Below are positions 53,965 through 64,000 of a DNA stretch of 64,000 nucleotides, piece by piece. A model generated the notes under the pieces. That model ran no database searches. It worked only from the letters and a program-made list of their open reading frames with translations, and was not told where the DNA came from. Positions within the stretch are counted from its first letter, which is position 1. Each line of letters starts with the position of its first letter. A program made the position numbers and the translations under genes. The DNA is from Reticulascus tulasneorum (Eukaryota; Ascomycota; Sordariomycetes; Glomerellales; Reticulascaceae), in the NCBI GenBank assembly GCA_001557505.1, contig LSAX01000005.1:3162001-3226000 (forward strand), in the 5' to 3' direction.

Positions 53965-54699
53965 ATGACAACCCGAGGACGACCCGCACCCGCTATCTCG
54001 ATATTCAGCTTTGCTTGTGCAAAGGCACGCATCCAAAACGTTCCGATTCTCTCGAACATGCGTCTGCAATATGCAAACCACCCTCACTTTGCCGCAATGA
54101 CCAGCAGCGACCAGCAGATCATGGCGGTAGTTGAGAAATGGATTGACCAACTCACATCAACCCACGACGATTATTCCAACACGGAGTGCATAGCTGAGCT
54201 ACTAACAAGCATCCGCGAATGGTTACGCATCAGTAACTTTTCCCCTCATTTCATGCGCACGAAAGAGGCAGAGCTGGCCCGACAAGTTTACCACAAGCTA
54301 GTCGAACTAGATATCGGCGGGTGGATCCACCAACGCTTTGCATCATACATGCGTGAGCACTATCCCCGGAAGAGTGCAGGTTACAGCTACCAAGGCTTCG
54401 GATCTCTCAACAAAAACTTCACTTGGGACTGGACAACCTGCACTCTCCAATGGGTCAACTACATCGAACCACTCTCCCGCAAGTCTTGCACTTGGCCAGA
54501 CATAGTCAACGCTGAAATCTTCAGATGTGTTTCAGTGGAGGATTGGAGAAGCTATTGCTTTCAAGTAACGGACTCCCGAAATAAAGCTTTGAAGCTCAGG
54601 AAGGCGAAAGCGCTACGCGGATTACGACAGACACGCAAAGCCGTGCGAGACAGCTACTGTGAATACCCAGGTACAAAACTCTGCCACTGTCGACAATGA
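53965..54699 (+). CDS. Hypothetical protein
   Basis: A 244-residue single-exon frame with good coding composition. After an uncharged leader come helical segments (DQQIMAVVEKWIDQLTS, ECIAELLTSIREWLRIS, EAELARQVYHKLVELDIGGW), an aromatic-rich middle (NFTWDWTTCTLQWVNYIEP, SVEDWRSYCFQVTDS) and a very basic end (ALKLRKAKALRGLRQTRKAVR). No signal peptide or membrane span. I do not recognise a family. The basic tail would suit nucleic-acid or membrane-surface binding but that is a guess. Internal Met codons at 54061 and 54097 are alternative starts. Confidence 0.6.
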   Translation: MTTRGRPAPAISIFSFACAKARIQNVPILSNMRLQYANHPHFAAMTSSDQQIMAVVEKWIDQLTSTHDDYSNTECIAELLTSIREWLRISNFSPHFMRTKEAELARQVYHKLVELDIGGWIHQRFASYMREHYPRKSAGYSYQGFGSLNKNFTWDWTTCTLQWVNYIEPLSRKSCTWPDIVNAEIFRCVSVEDWRSYCFQVTDSRNKALKLRKAKALRGLRQTRKAVRDSYCEYPGTKLCHCRQ

Positions 54700-55290
54700 A
54701 AAGATGTGCATATTGCATTCGAGCTCGGGGGTCTTCGTGTGGCTCTCGACCTGGGAAAGTCTCAGCCTTGGAATCGAAGAGACGGACTGTGAAGGGCTTT
54801 GGATCTCTCCGAGATTTCGGACTCAGGCATGGCCTCCCAATGAGAACAGAAGGATGCTTGATAAGTGCTTTGGTGGCCATGATGATTCAAATCGTGAATA
54901 TCGGTGTTCTATGGGATAAGGTTTGCACCATACTCAGATCCAGGTCTAGCCGAGTTTTGGAAATGGGGCTGTCGCTGATACAAGTTCGACTCCAGCAAAT
55001 GGGTGAATGGGCAGGATGGGTTTGGGTTTGGGCTATAGGCCTCAGGATTAGACTGCGATCATTTCGCAGCAGGTAGATTTGGCTATAATGACACATCTTA
55101 ACTCCTGAATAAGAGCTATCAGTAGCAAGTCTGTATGGAGTATGTTTGTGGTACCAGGGAGGCTGATGTGATTATCCCCCCATTACTTTCATTGACAGTC
55201 ACACGCAAAAGGCCGAGTCGATAGTGTAGAGCTGATACGGTGGCAAAGGGTATATTTTATACGTCTTGTTCATGATCTCTGCCATTTCCC
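54700..55290. other. Intergenic spacer between convergent genes
   Basis: 3' flanks of the hypothetical gene and the GH6 gene. Frames of 86-126 codons at 54.66-55.08 kb have no motif. Confidence 0.5.
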
Positions 55291-56644
55291 CTAGAAAGAT
55301 GGATTGGAATTCTCTAGCAGCTGCACAAAGTACTCCTGGAACCACGCGCCGGCTTCTGGAGCGGGAACTACGGAAGAGTTCGAACTGCAGTGCGCATCAT
55401 ACCTGGCCGCTGCCACATCGCTAGTGCCGTCCGCCTCACCGCCAGGCTTTACCCAGACGAACCCGTCGAGCAACTCACTGCCCGTGTCTGCCGTCGGTCG
55501 TCGGCCGAAGCCTGTGCCCTTGATATTGCACCACTCACCCCAAGACTCCCTCCCAGTTGGCTGCTTACCACTGCGGCCCTGGTCGACGAGGAAGTGAGCT
55601 GGGAACCCATGTTCCTCGAGGTGAGGAGCAATGGCGGAATGGTACTTGGATTCGTCCCAATTCTTATTGGGGTCCGTGTACGCTGGCGGCTCCGTCAGGT
55701 TCCAGGCGTTGTAGTTGGACACGTTAGTGACGAGACCACGGACTGCCTTGGGCGAGCTGGCATTCCGGAAGAGCTCTCCAAATATCCTTGCAGTTGGCTC
55801 AAGGTTGCTGTCCCTGGTCGGGGGCGAGATATGTCAGTGATAGCTCGAGCAACGTTTGATCGTGGATTTCTTACCATCCCAGCCAACCAGCGTGGCCTGC
55901 ATCTACATACAAAGCCACATTTGGTAGATTCAGTGTCCGAAATGCGTAGTCGGTGCATTCCACGTATGCAGGTGCAGCAGTAACACACTTTTCGACACCC
56001 ATATTAGTGACCAGGTTTGCCAAGCCATCCGGTTCTATCAAGTTGTTTAGCTCAGGCAATGTTAGACGTGAAATTCAACGCTCACCATAAGCTAGGATCA
56101 TTCGAACATCGGAATACTCCTTTGCGAGCGCCGCAATCGGGTCAATATACTCCTTCTTATACTTCTCCACGCCACCCTGAGCAAGCACAAGCTCTCCGGC
56201 AGACGCTTTGGCTGAGCAATCTCTGTCGGGGAAATTGTATACGACGAATAATCCGGCATTAGGAGGGCTGGCACCAGCTGCATTCGCCTTGCGAATATCG
56301 GCCAGCGTGGAGTTCATCAAACCAATCTTGCTGCGGGTGTCGCTGCCATCCGAATTAGCTAACTCAACCACCAAAGGGAGACTGCTGGGTACTCACAGCC
56401 ATTGAAACGAGGGGACCTCGGCAACCTTCTTGGCCTTTTCTGCCAGTTCAGGACTCAGCTTCGGGATGGCGAGCTCATGAATCTCGTTTCGATAGTACGG
56501 GTTCACCCACATCTGCACATCTGCCAGCGGATTGCCATCGTACGAAGCGACTTGCTGGGCCCGGTACTTGAAATTTGGGGCTGCGAGTGTAGTGGGAGCG
56601 AGCCCCATTGCGAGCAAAACCGCAAATTGAAATGTGGAAGTCAT
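55291..56644 (-). CDS. GH6 cellobiohydrolase (Cel6A-like), no CBM
   Basis: Exons 56644-56397, 56342-56086, 56034-55875 and 55813-55291 give 395 residues; introns are 51-61 bp. A signal peptide (LLAMGLAPTTLAAP) leads straight into the catalytic domain. GH6 landmarks are complete: VPSFQWL, VVYNFPDRDCSAKAS with the proton-donor Asp, EPDGLANLVTNMGVEKC, NVALYVDAGHAGWLG, FLVDQGRSGKQPTG, WCNIKGTGFG, DGFVWVKPGGEADGTSD with the second conserved Asp, and APEAGAWFQEYFVQLL. The enzyme cleaves cellulose from the non-reducing end outside the cell. No CBM1 or linker is present, so it should act on soluble or loosened substrate. The common Cys of the KPGGECDGTSD motif is Ala here. Confidence 0.95.
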
Positions 56645-57557
56645 CGCTGAAATGCTTTCGAATCACGAGTATGATGGTGCTGCAATTTGCTGTTTGGATG
56701 GCCGACACCAACGCAAACAGCAGCAGTCTTATACCATTGCCAAGGAAGCTTGCATACATGGACTCTAACTCGTTCGGACGTGAATATGAGACGACAACTC
56801 TATCCCGGACCACGAACGGTCGCATTGGGACGTAGACGATGGAAAGGTTTGAACACTCCGTGCCCAGAGGTACAGGTTCTCTTTAGCAATCTCGGTGGCC
56901 ATGCGGCTGGTATTCGGTATCTGGGCATCCATTACCGCTTTGTCTTCAGGTATTCCGCTCCAAGTATGACCATCACAGCTTTTGGCACCGGGTCCCAGCC
57001 GCCCCTGGGCTTGGCTATTTGGCAGCGGATCGGTTGACTCCGCAAAATTCCACGTGTCGTTCCTAAAGTGGATAACCGAACAATACCGCCCGATAGCCAG
57101 TAAAGGGAACAGTGTATTATTAACTTAGATGTCACACCGCATACTGGCGCCGTTATGTATTGGGATACCTGAAAGATGCTTCTGCCAAAATTGTTCTCCT
57201 GATAGGTTTGACATGGAGTCATTTAATGGGCGGCTCTATGCGCGCTAAATCCGAGATTGGACGCTGTAGAGCTCGCTAATCGATATCTCTGTTAGGCGCG
57301 AACAATCCCACTAATTAGCATACTCACCAGCATCGATCGCCAAATCCTCACCGCGACCCTCGATTCTAACTCTCTGCAAACCATGAGCCTCTTGCTCCAA
57401 TGTTGGAAATAACGGGCACGAGAGGCGAAGAGCAAAGTGGCAGCTCAGTAAGTGGAATGTTCATTGTTCAATGGATTCCACCAAAGCTCCCGAAGCTCCT
57501 GAATAGCCGCGACATCCAGGCCGAAGGAACAATGAAATATCGATAATTTTACACAAC
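56645..57557. other. Intergenic spacer
   Basis: 5' flank of the GH6 gene and 3' flank of the SDR gene. Frames up to 116 codons show no motif. Confidence 0.5.
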
Positions 57558-58621
57558 TTAAGCTATGGCATCGGGCAACTGCGAATTCTCGTGATGGTAC
57601 ATCTTGAACAGCGGGTCCCAGACCGTCACAGCTCTCGTAGACGCTTTGCCGTTCAGGGGATCAGACCACGGCACGATAAGCAGCTTGTCCACCGACGCCT
57701 CGATGGCCTGTCCTGCCAGCGTCTCATCTTCGAGAAATCTATTATACGCGGCCACAATAGTCGAGACTGGTGTCATGCTACGGAAGGTCAGTACTGAGTT
57801 TGCGGCACGCTCCTCCAAAGGACCTACTATTCCGGGGATACTGCCTTAACCATCTCTGGCGGGATAATCTTGGTCGCAACGATTCCCGGAAGCACAACGT
57901 TGATACGAATGTTCTCCTTCTATTGCATTATATCAGTATATGTTCAGGTGAAAGAGAATGGGCAGAAATACAATTTTCAGCACGCGGCCACAGGCACGGA
58001 CGAAGTTAACAACTGCTGCTTTGGCTCCGTCGTACTCTGGATACGTCTCGTGCGGGTGCAGCGCGGCGACGCTTCCCGTTGCCACTATGGTACCTCCGGG
58101 TATCTTGTTTTTCCGCATGAAGTGGATCGCTAGCTGCGTGCCGTACACCACGCCATCAAAGTCAACCCTCGTACACAGCAGGTCAGGCTTTGGCGGGATC
58201 TTTTCCGAGCCACGGTGATCTAATATGTAGATGGAGCTACCATCACGGTCAGCTTGAATATCTTTCAAAATCTCATGCAAAAGTACCTCCTGTCCGTGAT
58301 ACCAGCATTCGCGAGCAGCGCGTCCAGCCTGCCGTACTTATCCCAGACCTCCTGGAATGTCTGTCCTTGACTGTCGTAGTCGGCAACGTTGCACTTGTGG
58401 AAGCTGGCGCTATCACCCAATTCCTCTGACAGCGCGGCATTGGCCGTGATGTCAGCCATGGCAACTTGCCAGCCCTTCTCGACGAGGTCTCGGGACAGAG
58501 CTTCTCCCATGCCGGACTATTACTGTATTAGATCGCTCCCGTGGAACTGCTAGTGTGGCCCGGTGGCCGGGTGGGGACTTACGGAGGCACCTGTGACGAT
58601 TGCTACTTTTTTGTTAATCAT
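57558..58621 (-). CDS. Short-chain dehydrogenase/reductase, five exons
   Basis: Exons 58621-58583, 58516-58287, 58236-57972, 57919-57828 and 57777-57558 give 281 residues; introns are 50-66 bp. The first exon is only 13 codons and is joined in phase 0 to complete the cofactor motif TGASSGMG. Other SDR marks: an acidic residue after strand 2 (MADIT, favouring NAD), CNVADYD, LLANAGI, the catalytic Ser (ATGSVAAL), and YDGAK with the Tyr and Lys. The C-terminal part (MTPVSTIVAAYNRFLEDE, ASTRAVTVWDPLFKMYH) resembles the 15-hydroxyprostaglandin-dehydrogenase-like branch common in fungi. It oxidises or reduces an alcohol/ketone; the substrate is unknown. The fourth intron (GTAGGT donor at 57827) is required to skip two stops. 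Confidence 0.88.
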
Positions 58622-59793
58622 TTTGACGGAGATATAGCTGACTAGTCAGAAAGGTTGTCTGCGTGTAATGGACCACTCATTGAATCCTCTGACAGATTTG
58701 GTCACCAAAGCTTCACGAGCGAGGTTTGTTTTGTACACGCAATGTGCAGTCAGCCAAGTCCCAAGTGGGGATACCCTTTTCCTCCATTGAACGATCAACG
58801 GTGGCCTTGATTCGAAATTGATGTCTCAAGATGTGTCAGTCTCGCACGAGCAAGCCACTCTAGTTTGCTTCGTCATTCTGAATGCGGAGTGCATGTGTGG
58901 GGAAATCTGCACTACTGGACGCCGCTGCTTGGCAGTCCTCAGACCTGGATGGAGGTGTCAACTCTGCCGAACACAACCTCGGGCTTTTCCCCAACTTTCA
59001 TCGGCTCGTTGGGGTCAAATTTAGTGAAGCGGTCGATGCTTATCTTTAGCGTTGTCAATCTTGAGCCAAGCTAGCGTGTGTTAAGCCTGTGCTGTCTGCT
59101 TCAAGCTAGCATTACAGCACTAACTAGAGGCTAGTCTAGTAGTTCCCCAGTGTATCCTCATGCTTTCCTCCTCTTCTGATTTGTTTTGGTCTGTTAAGAC
59201 CGGAGTCAATTTCCCGGGGAGCGATTAGGTGGCTGGCGACTGGTGGCAGCCTACTGTCACATTGCGAGTTGCCTGGCTGTGGACAGTAACCGTACCACCT
59301 TTGAGCTCACAACCCTCCCCAGTGCTGTATGTCAATAGTCAATTAGCACGCAATCTAGCAGAATCTATCAAAGATCTCTTGTTTGTAGCTGCGTGACGGT
59401 TGTCAGCATCGGCGTACAGCAAGCTGCGGAGTAGTTCGATATAGCTTTGTGGGGTTATAGCTACCCCAACCTTGTGGGCAAGGAGATGGTTTTCCGAGAT
59501 GCTGGGGAAGCGCTAGTGCCAGGTGCCCATGCATTGGCTTTTGTAAGCCCTACCGTACACGGCACTCGATGGATCATTCACCTTGGATCAGGAGGTTCAA
59601 AACGACCAATTGAGTCATTGCGATACAGACTTTCACGAGGTACACACATGACTCGAGTCAGTAGACATGGGCTAGAGACCATGGCGCCGTCACATATAAC
59701 CCTTGGGCAGGGCCGTCTCGTGCCTTGCGCAGACGATGCGCCTTCCATCCTTGCACAACTACATTGCCCAGTCTCCAATCCAGTCTTGCGAAG
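58622..59793. other. Divergent intergenic region between SDR and MFS genes
   Basis: 1.2 kb shared upstream region of two head-to-head genes, so a common control region is possible. Short frames inside it have no motif and I could not define a palindromic site. Confidence 0.5.
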
Positions 59794-61721
59794 ATGGCTA
59801 TCGCCGATACGAACCCCGTTGACCATGCGAACACGTCAGATCGTGACAATGCGTCGACCGACGTCGAAAAGACGCAAGATATCGCACATCACGAGACGCA
59901 GGAGGCGATACGTAACGTGCCTCTCGATGAATTAGAATACAACGTGACGTTCAAGACATGGCTTGTTGTCGGGGTGCGTTTTTCTTGATTTCTTTTGTTT
60001 GCTACGTCTGCTGATCATGTTTTGTTCGCGCGCGTAGATTCTAGCTCTCTCATACGGAATATCGTTTTGGATCGTTCCCTCGCTCAGTTCCTGCCAGGGC
60101 AGCGTCGCCGCTCAGCTCGGCGATCCAACAGCGGCGGCATGGTACGTCCCCGTGTACACTATGACCGTGACGATTGCTTTCATGATCTGTGGCGCGAACT
60201 CTGATCTTTTTGGTCGTCGATGGTTCATCATTGGCGGCAACGTCCTCCTTTTCATCGGCTTCATCATCGGCGGCACCGCCAAGAACAATACCTCGATCAT
60301 CGTTGCATGCGCATTCATTGGCTTTGGTGGTGGCAACGCGCAGCTGGCCGCATTTGCATTGCCTGAGCTATTGCCAAACAAATGGAGACACTCAGCCATC
60401 GTGCTGGCCGACATTGGCGTATACTTCGCTGTGATCGTTGGACCAGTCGCTGGGCGGTTCGCTATCGTCAACGGAGAGGCCTGGCGCTGGCTCTTTTACG
60501 GTCCGGCCATTGCAGTCGTCTTTTCGTTCGTCGGGCTCTTTCTGTACTACTTCCCGCCCAAGCACCCTCGCGGTTTACCCTTCGGACAAGCAGCCCGCGA
60601 GCTTGATTACGTTGGTGCTCTCCTCTTCATCGCCGCAACGGCGTTGATCCTCACCGGCATCGTTTACACGACCACAATCTCATCAAGCGACCCCAAGGTC
60701 ATTGGCACCCTCGTTTCCGGGTTCGGGCTTATGGTCGCCTTTGCCCTCTATGAGACTTTCGCCCCACTGAAGCAACCGCTCACGCCAACTCGCATCTTCA
60801 CTCGGGGCCGTGGCCGCGAGCTCACTGCACCATTCGTCGCAGGATTCGTTGTCACCATGTTTTATTACTGCCTCAATGTGGTGTATCCGACCATGATCGC
60901 TGTGTTCTTCACCGATGCGACGACAAGTTTCCGATATGCCATCCTCTTGACTCTCCCCCAGAACCTCGGACTTACGTTTGGCGCTGTGCTCCTCACTCTC
61001 TTCGGTTCCAAGATTGGGCATTGGAGGTGGACGCTTACGGGCAGCGTGACTATTATGGTTGTCTTCGGTGCACTTCTCGCCCTCGGGACGCCGGATAGGA
61101 AAGGACTTATGATTGCAATGATCTTTATCGCAGAAGTTGGTTTCGGATGGGCTCAGTACTTGAGCATCGCCTTCATCCAGTTTGGAACTGATCAAGTCGA
61201 GCTTGGTATTTCAGGAGGTCTTGCGTAAGTGTTCCCGGTCTCAGCAGAACGGCAAATAACTGACAAGAATAGCGGCGTGGCCCGGTTTGCTGGCGGATCT
61301 GTGGCTATCTCCCTGTACACCACAATCCTCACAAATGTTCAGGGTAAAGAGGCGGCCAGAATTGTCCCTGCAGCTGCAGTTGCAGCTGGGCTTCCTGAAT
61401 CCTCAGCTGCGGCACTCCTGGCTGCACTGCCACTCGGTGCCGCAGCCCTGGCAAAGGTCCCGGGCATCACAAACGAGATTATAGCGGCGGCCGGCGCAGC
61501 ATTCCAGCAGAGCTACGTGGTCGGTCTCCGAACAACGGCTCTATCATCTCTGTCGTTTGGCGTCATTGGAATTATCGGTAAGTTGGTTCCCGCTGGGTGA
61601 AAAGGGCGAGCTAACAGACACAGCTTGTATTTGCTGCAACGATATCGGGCATAAGATGAATGACAAGATTGAAATTTTCTTGGAAAACGACGAGAATGCC
61701 GACAAGAACAAGTTTCACTGA
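59794..61721 (+). CDS. MFS transporter, TRI12-like (14-helix drug/toxin efflux)
   Basis: Exons 59794-59973, 60038-61224, 61273-61577 and 61624-61721 give 589 residues; introns are 46-64 bp. After a 55-residue polar N-terminus, about 14 membrane spans follow. Landmarks are WYVPVYTMTVTIAFMICGANSD, DLFGRRWFIIGGN (motif-A-like GR(R) turn), NAQLAAFALPELLPNKWRHS and GPVAGRFAIVNGEAWRWLFY, all typical of the fungal TRI12/siderophore-type MFS branch. The C-terminal exons add GVARFAGGSVAISLYTTI and a charged tail (NDIGHKMNDKIEIFL). It sits at the plasma membrane and exports small molecules by proton antiport. Its divergent SDR partner and the ABM gene downstream hint at a metabolite locus. Confidence 0.9.
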
Positions 61722-62413
61722 TGTGTTTCATGGTTTTGTGGTGCCAGGAGTAATAGGGAAGGTGGAGGAGGAATATGGAATATCTGATACCCGTAAATGT
61801 AGAACATTATGTATGCACGTTACATACCTAGGTACTGCAATTTGACAAATTAAACCTGTTTGTTAAAAGTCACGCCACCATGAGTGTTTTACTTCCTTGA
61901 TTTGGTGATCAATCCTGAAAATCTATTCTTACCCTGTCTGTAGAACTCGGAAATAACAGTGACCGCAACTTCAACTCCAGCGTCAAAGGCAAAGCTTTCC
62001 CCACGGCGCGGCCACGACTATTGTGATGGGCGCGATGTGAGCGGAAAATGGATACCGGGTAGCCCTTCCCGTAAGGCGCTCGACACCAAGATGCGGGGGT
62101 GGGGTGTAATGATCAAGATAGCTTCCCGCCAGCACCCTTTGAGACGGGTTGGGGCCTCGGGGCGCCCTGGTAGCTCCGGCAGAGTCTACCCTGCGGGTAC
62201 GGTTTGAGGGGAACAAATGGGCAATGATGGGAGACGATGACCGAGACTGAAAGGACTTGGCAGCCTGGTTTTAGATTCTACTTCAAAACTGCTCGGCGGG
62301 CTCTACGAGTCTTGAGATATCAAATCGAGAATAGACATCTTCGTTGCAACATTGCAGCTCACTCTTACCATCAAGCAATCGGAGACCGCATGTTACCCTT
62401 TCGAAGCGCCAAG
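61722..62413. other. Intergenic spacer
   Basis: Terminator region of the MFS gene and promoter of the ABM gene. An in-frame ATG at 62390 could extend the ABM protein by eight residues. No repeat or RNA gene recognised. Confidence 0.5.
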
Positions 62414-63157
62414 ATGCCTGAAGTACCATCCATAGACGACAAGCTGATTCTCTTCGGGAACGTCAATATCGTCCCGGACCACTACAATGATGTGAGTTCT
62501 CGGAAACCGCTTCTTGAATGATAAGCTGACTTCGCCCAGTGGCAAGCGGCGTATGACAAACTCGCCGAGCACGTGTCGGTAAACGAGCCCAACACAGTGA
62601 CGTACTACTTCGGCATCCCCCTCGAGTACGCTGCCAATCACGCCAAGACAGACTACATGTTCGCCTTCGAAATATATGGCTCCCGCGATGACCTATACGA
62701 GACGCACCTTAAATCCGGGCCCATGACTCAGGGCTTCTTTTCCTCCGCCCTGCCAGTCATGACCACCGGGCTTGACCTCGTGCACTTCTCCGTCGCAGGC
62801 GGCTTCCTCGATTATTCGGGCAAGAAGGACGAATGCGGTATCATGCATGACATTCAGATTCGGGGAACAAACGCGGCAGGTCGGGATGAGCTGCTCGGCT
62901 CGCTGAAATTACTCTGCAAGATGGTACAGGAGATGCAGCGGGATGGCAAGGGCGAGGTGTTGACTTTTTTGGGGCTGAAGAGTCTGGATAACGATGTGGG
63001 GGCACGAATCTTCGCGAGATACAAAAGCCGCGAGGTTCTGGATGCATGGCAGAGGAGCCCGTTGGTCAAGGCGTTCTGGGAGTCGGTAAAGCCCTCTGTC
63101 GGGGACATGACGTCGAGGGCATATGTCCCTAACGGTAAGGGATGGCTGTGGAAATGA
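62414..63157 (+). CDS. Two-domain antibiotic-biosynthesis-monooxygenase (ABM) fold protein
   Basis: Exons 62414-62491 and 62540-63157 give 231 residues; the intron is 48 bp. The N-terminal half has the ABM pattern: a first strand (LILFGNVNIVPDHYND), a helix (WQAAYDKLAEHVS), then NTVTYYFGIPLEY and YMFAFEIYGSRDDLYETHLKS. The C-terminal half appears to repeat the alpha-beta barrel in a more divergent form (MHDIQIRGTNAAGRDELLGS, GEVLTFLGLKSLDND, IFARYKSREVLDAWQRSP). Members act as cofactor-free monooxygenases or heme/quinone-modifying enzymes, and many simply bind small aromatics. No signal peptide is present. It is convergent with the bisphosphatase gene, only 40 bp between stops. Confidence 0.8.
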
Positions 63158-63197
63158 TGTATTTGCGACATTGTATTAGGTACTGGTAGTGAGTTCT

Positions 63198-64000
63198 TTA
63201 TTCGTGGCCTCCGAGATCCTTGTTGAGAGCCTTCCAGGCGAAATCTACCTCCTCTACCGTCCCGCAGATCAGTCCTGCCTTCTCGTTGAGATCTTCTAGT
63301 GCCCGGTCGAGAATACGCCTGCCATCGGCAGGATCGATGGCCTTGCCTCCGGCGCACTCGATGACGAGGGCAACCGGGTAGAGCTCATACAGTCGGCGGA
63401 GCTTGGCCTTGCTCGTTTCGGTGATTGGCGAGATGTAAATTCCGTGCCCCTTGACTAAGGCATGCACAACATCAGGCACTAATCCCCCTATGTACCGCAG
63501 CGTGTAGTTCTGCAGTACATAATGCGTGATCAACCCCATAAACCGTTCGTCCTGCCCCGCTGCTCGCAGATTTGCGGGGGCGAAGTACCGTGTCTTGAAT
63601 GGTGGATTGGATAGGCGCACACTGGGACGGATGATCTCACAGCCTTCCGACTTGTGGTCACGGATACCAACCTCGAAGCATTCTGGGGCTGCACCAGGGA
63701 GTCTTAGGGCGACGATAGCGGTCGTGCGAGGGCCGTAGACGCCGAGTATGGCGGCGATCTGCCTCGTCGCAGGAGCCTGGTGCAGCGCCGTCCGACCGTC
63801 CCAGATGCCGATGATGGTGCCCACAGTCCAGTTCGGCGCTATGATGGAGCTCCCATCGAGGGGATCGAAGGCAATGGTGTACTGCTCCACCTCCGACGAC
63901 AATGGCAGTACCTCTCCCCCATCTCGTCCAGACCGCTCCACGGGATCTTCTTCGCTGCTCGCTGCGACTACAGCGGGGCAATGCGAGATGGCGGCACGAA
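63198..64000 (-). CDS. Sedoheptulose-1,7-/fructose-1,6-bisphosphatase, plant SBPase-like (5' truncated)
   Basis: The frame is open to the window edge, so the start lies beyond 64000; about 266 residues are visible. The metal site is present: SSEED near the edge, then FDPLDGSS. The C-terminal part reads YTLRYIGGLVPDVVHALVKGHGIYISP and KAKLRRLYELYPVALVIECAGGKA. In gluconeogenic fructose bisphosphatase the corresponding region is RY.GSMV.DVHRTL, whereas RYTGG.VPDV and AKAKLRLL belong to the sedoheptulose bisphosphatase branch of plants, algae and some fungi. It should dephosphorylate sugar bisphosphates (sedoheptulose-1,7- or fructose-1,6-). No intron in the visible part. The N-terminus, and so any targeting signal, is missing. 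Confidence 0.85.
   Translation of the reverse strand, partial: RAAISHCPAVVAASSEEDPVERSGRDGGEVLPLSSEVEQYTIAFDPLDGSSIIAPNWTVGTIIGIWDGRTALHQAPATRQIAAILGVYGPRTTAIVALRLPGAAPECFEVGIRDHKSEGCEIIRPSVRLSNPPFKTRYFAPANLRAAGQDERFMGLITHYVLQNYTLRYIGGLVPDVVHALVKGHGIYISPITETSKAKLRRLYELYPVALVIECAGGKAIDPADGRRILDRALEDLNEKAGLICGTVEEVDFAWKALNKDLGGHE

Noticed and set aside
59447..59935. 162-codon frame overlapping the MFS first exon
   Set aside because: Out of frame with the transporter and ends in Arg-rich noise; the transporter exon is supported by splicing into a clear MFS domain.
1..64000. CRISPR arrays, operon-type ribosome binding sites, bacterial terminators
   Set aside because: Spliceosomal introns and fungal gene families show eukaryotic nuclear DNA; no regularly spaced repeat array was seen.

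Overview
This window looks like nuclear DNA of a filamentous ascomycete (Pezizomycotina; Eurotiomycetes is plausible but not provable from the sequence). The evidence is short introns of about 43-69 bp with GT..AG ends and CTRAY-like branch points, a fungal Zn2Cys6 regulator, fungal-type secreted enzymes (GH6 cellulase, M14 carboxypeptidase), DUF1996 and DUF4360 proteins, and a TRI12-like MFS pump. Genes are monocistronic, lie on both strands and are separated by long intergenic spaces. I saw no rRNA, CRISPR array, intact transposon or obvious LTR.

Layout. 1-9.4 kb: the 3' part of a giant TPR-repeat protein (probably the sensor end of a fungal NLR), an alpha/beta hydrolase whose nucleophile position is Gly, a degenerate RNase H-like protein and a second, intact alpha/beta hydrolase. 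10-19.5 kb: two secreted DUF1996 proteins on either side of a Zn2Cys6 regulator and a 4.7 kb gene-poor stretch. 20-30 kb: a beta-trefoil-like protein, a secreted CYTH-like protein, a homologue of the 2-oxoglutarate/arginine-dependent ethylene-forming enzyme, a secreted zinc carboxypeptidase and a membrane-anchored PAN/apple protein. 31-42 kb: a four-helix membrane protein, a secreted Cys-domain/Ser-Thr-stalk/jelly-roll protein, a NUDT15-like Nudix hydrolase, a type II membrane lectin-glycosyltransferase, a DUF4360 protein and a secreted Lys/Ala/Pro repeat protein. 46-54 kb: a second PAN-like membrane protein, a C2H2 protein, a pyruvate-decarboxylase-family enzyme, a second Cys-domain secreted protein and a hypothetical protein. 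55-64 kb: a GH6 cellobiohydrolase, an SDR, a TRI12-like transporter, a two-domain ABM protein and a plant-type sedoheptulose/fructose bisphosphatase cut by the window end.

How the parts relate. The content is accessory: about half of the genes encode secreted or surface proteins, and at least four families occur twice (alpha/beta hydrolase, DUF1996, PAN-TM, Cys-domain/stalk). No complete biosynthetic cluster is evident. The 57.5-64 kb set (SDR, efflux pump, ABM protein, bisphosphatase), with the decarboxylase near 49 kb, could be a small metabolic neighbourhood. The most striking single gene is the ethylene-forming-enzyme homologue at 24.9-26.3 kb: every metal, 2-oxoglutarate and arginine contact I can align is kept. 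Exon boundaries given here were derived by hand from reading-frame continuity, splice consensus and family conservation.
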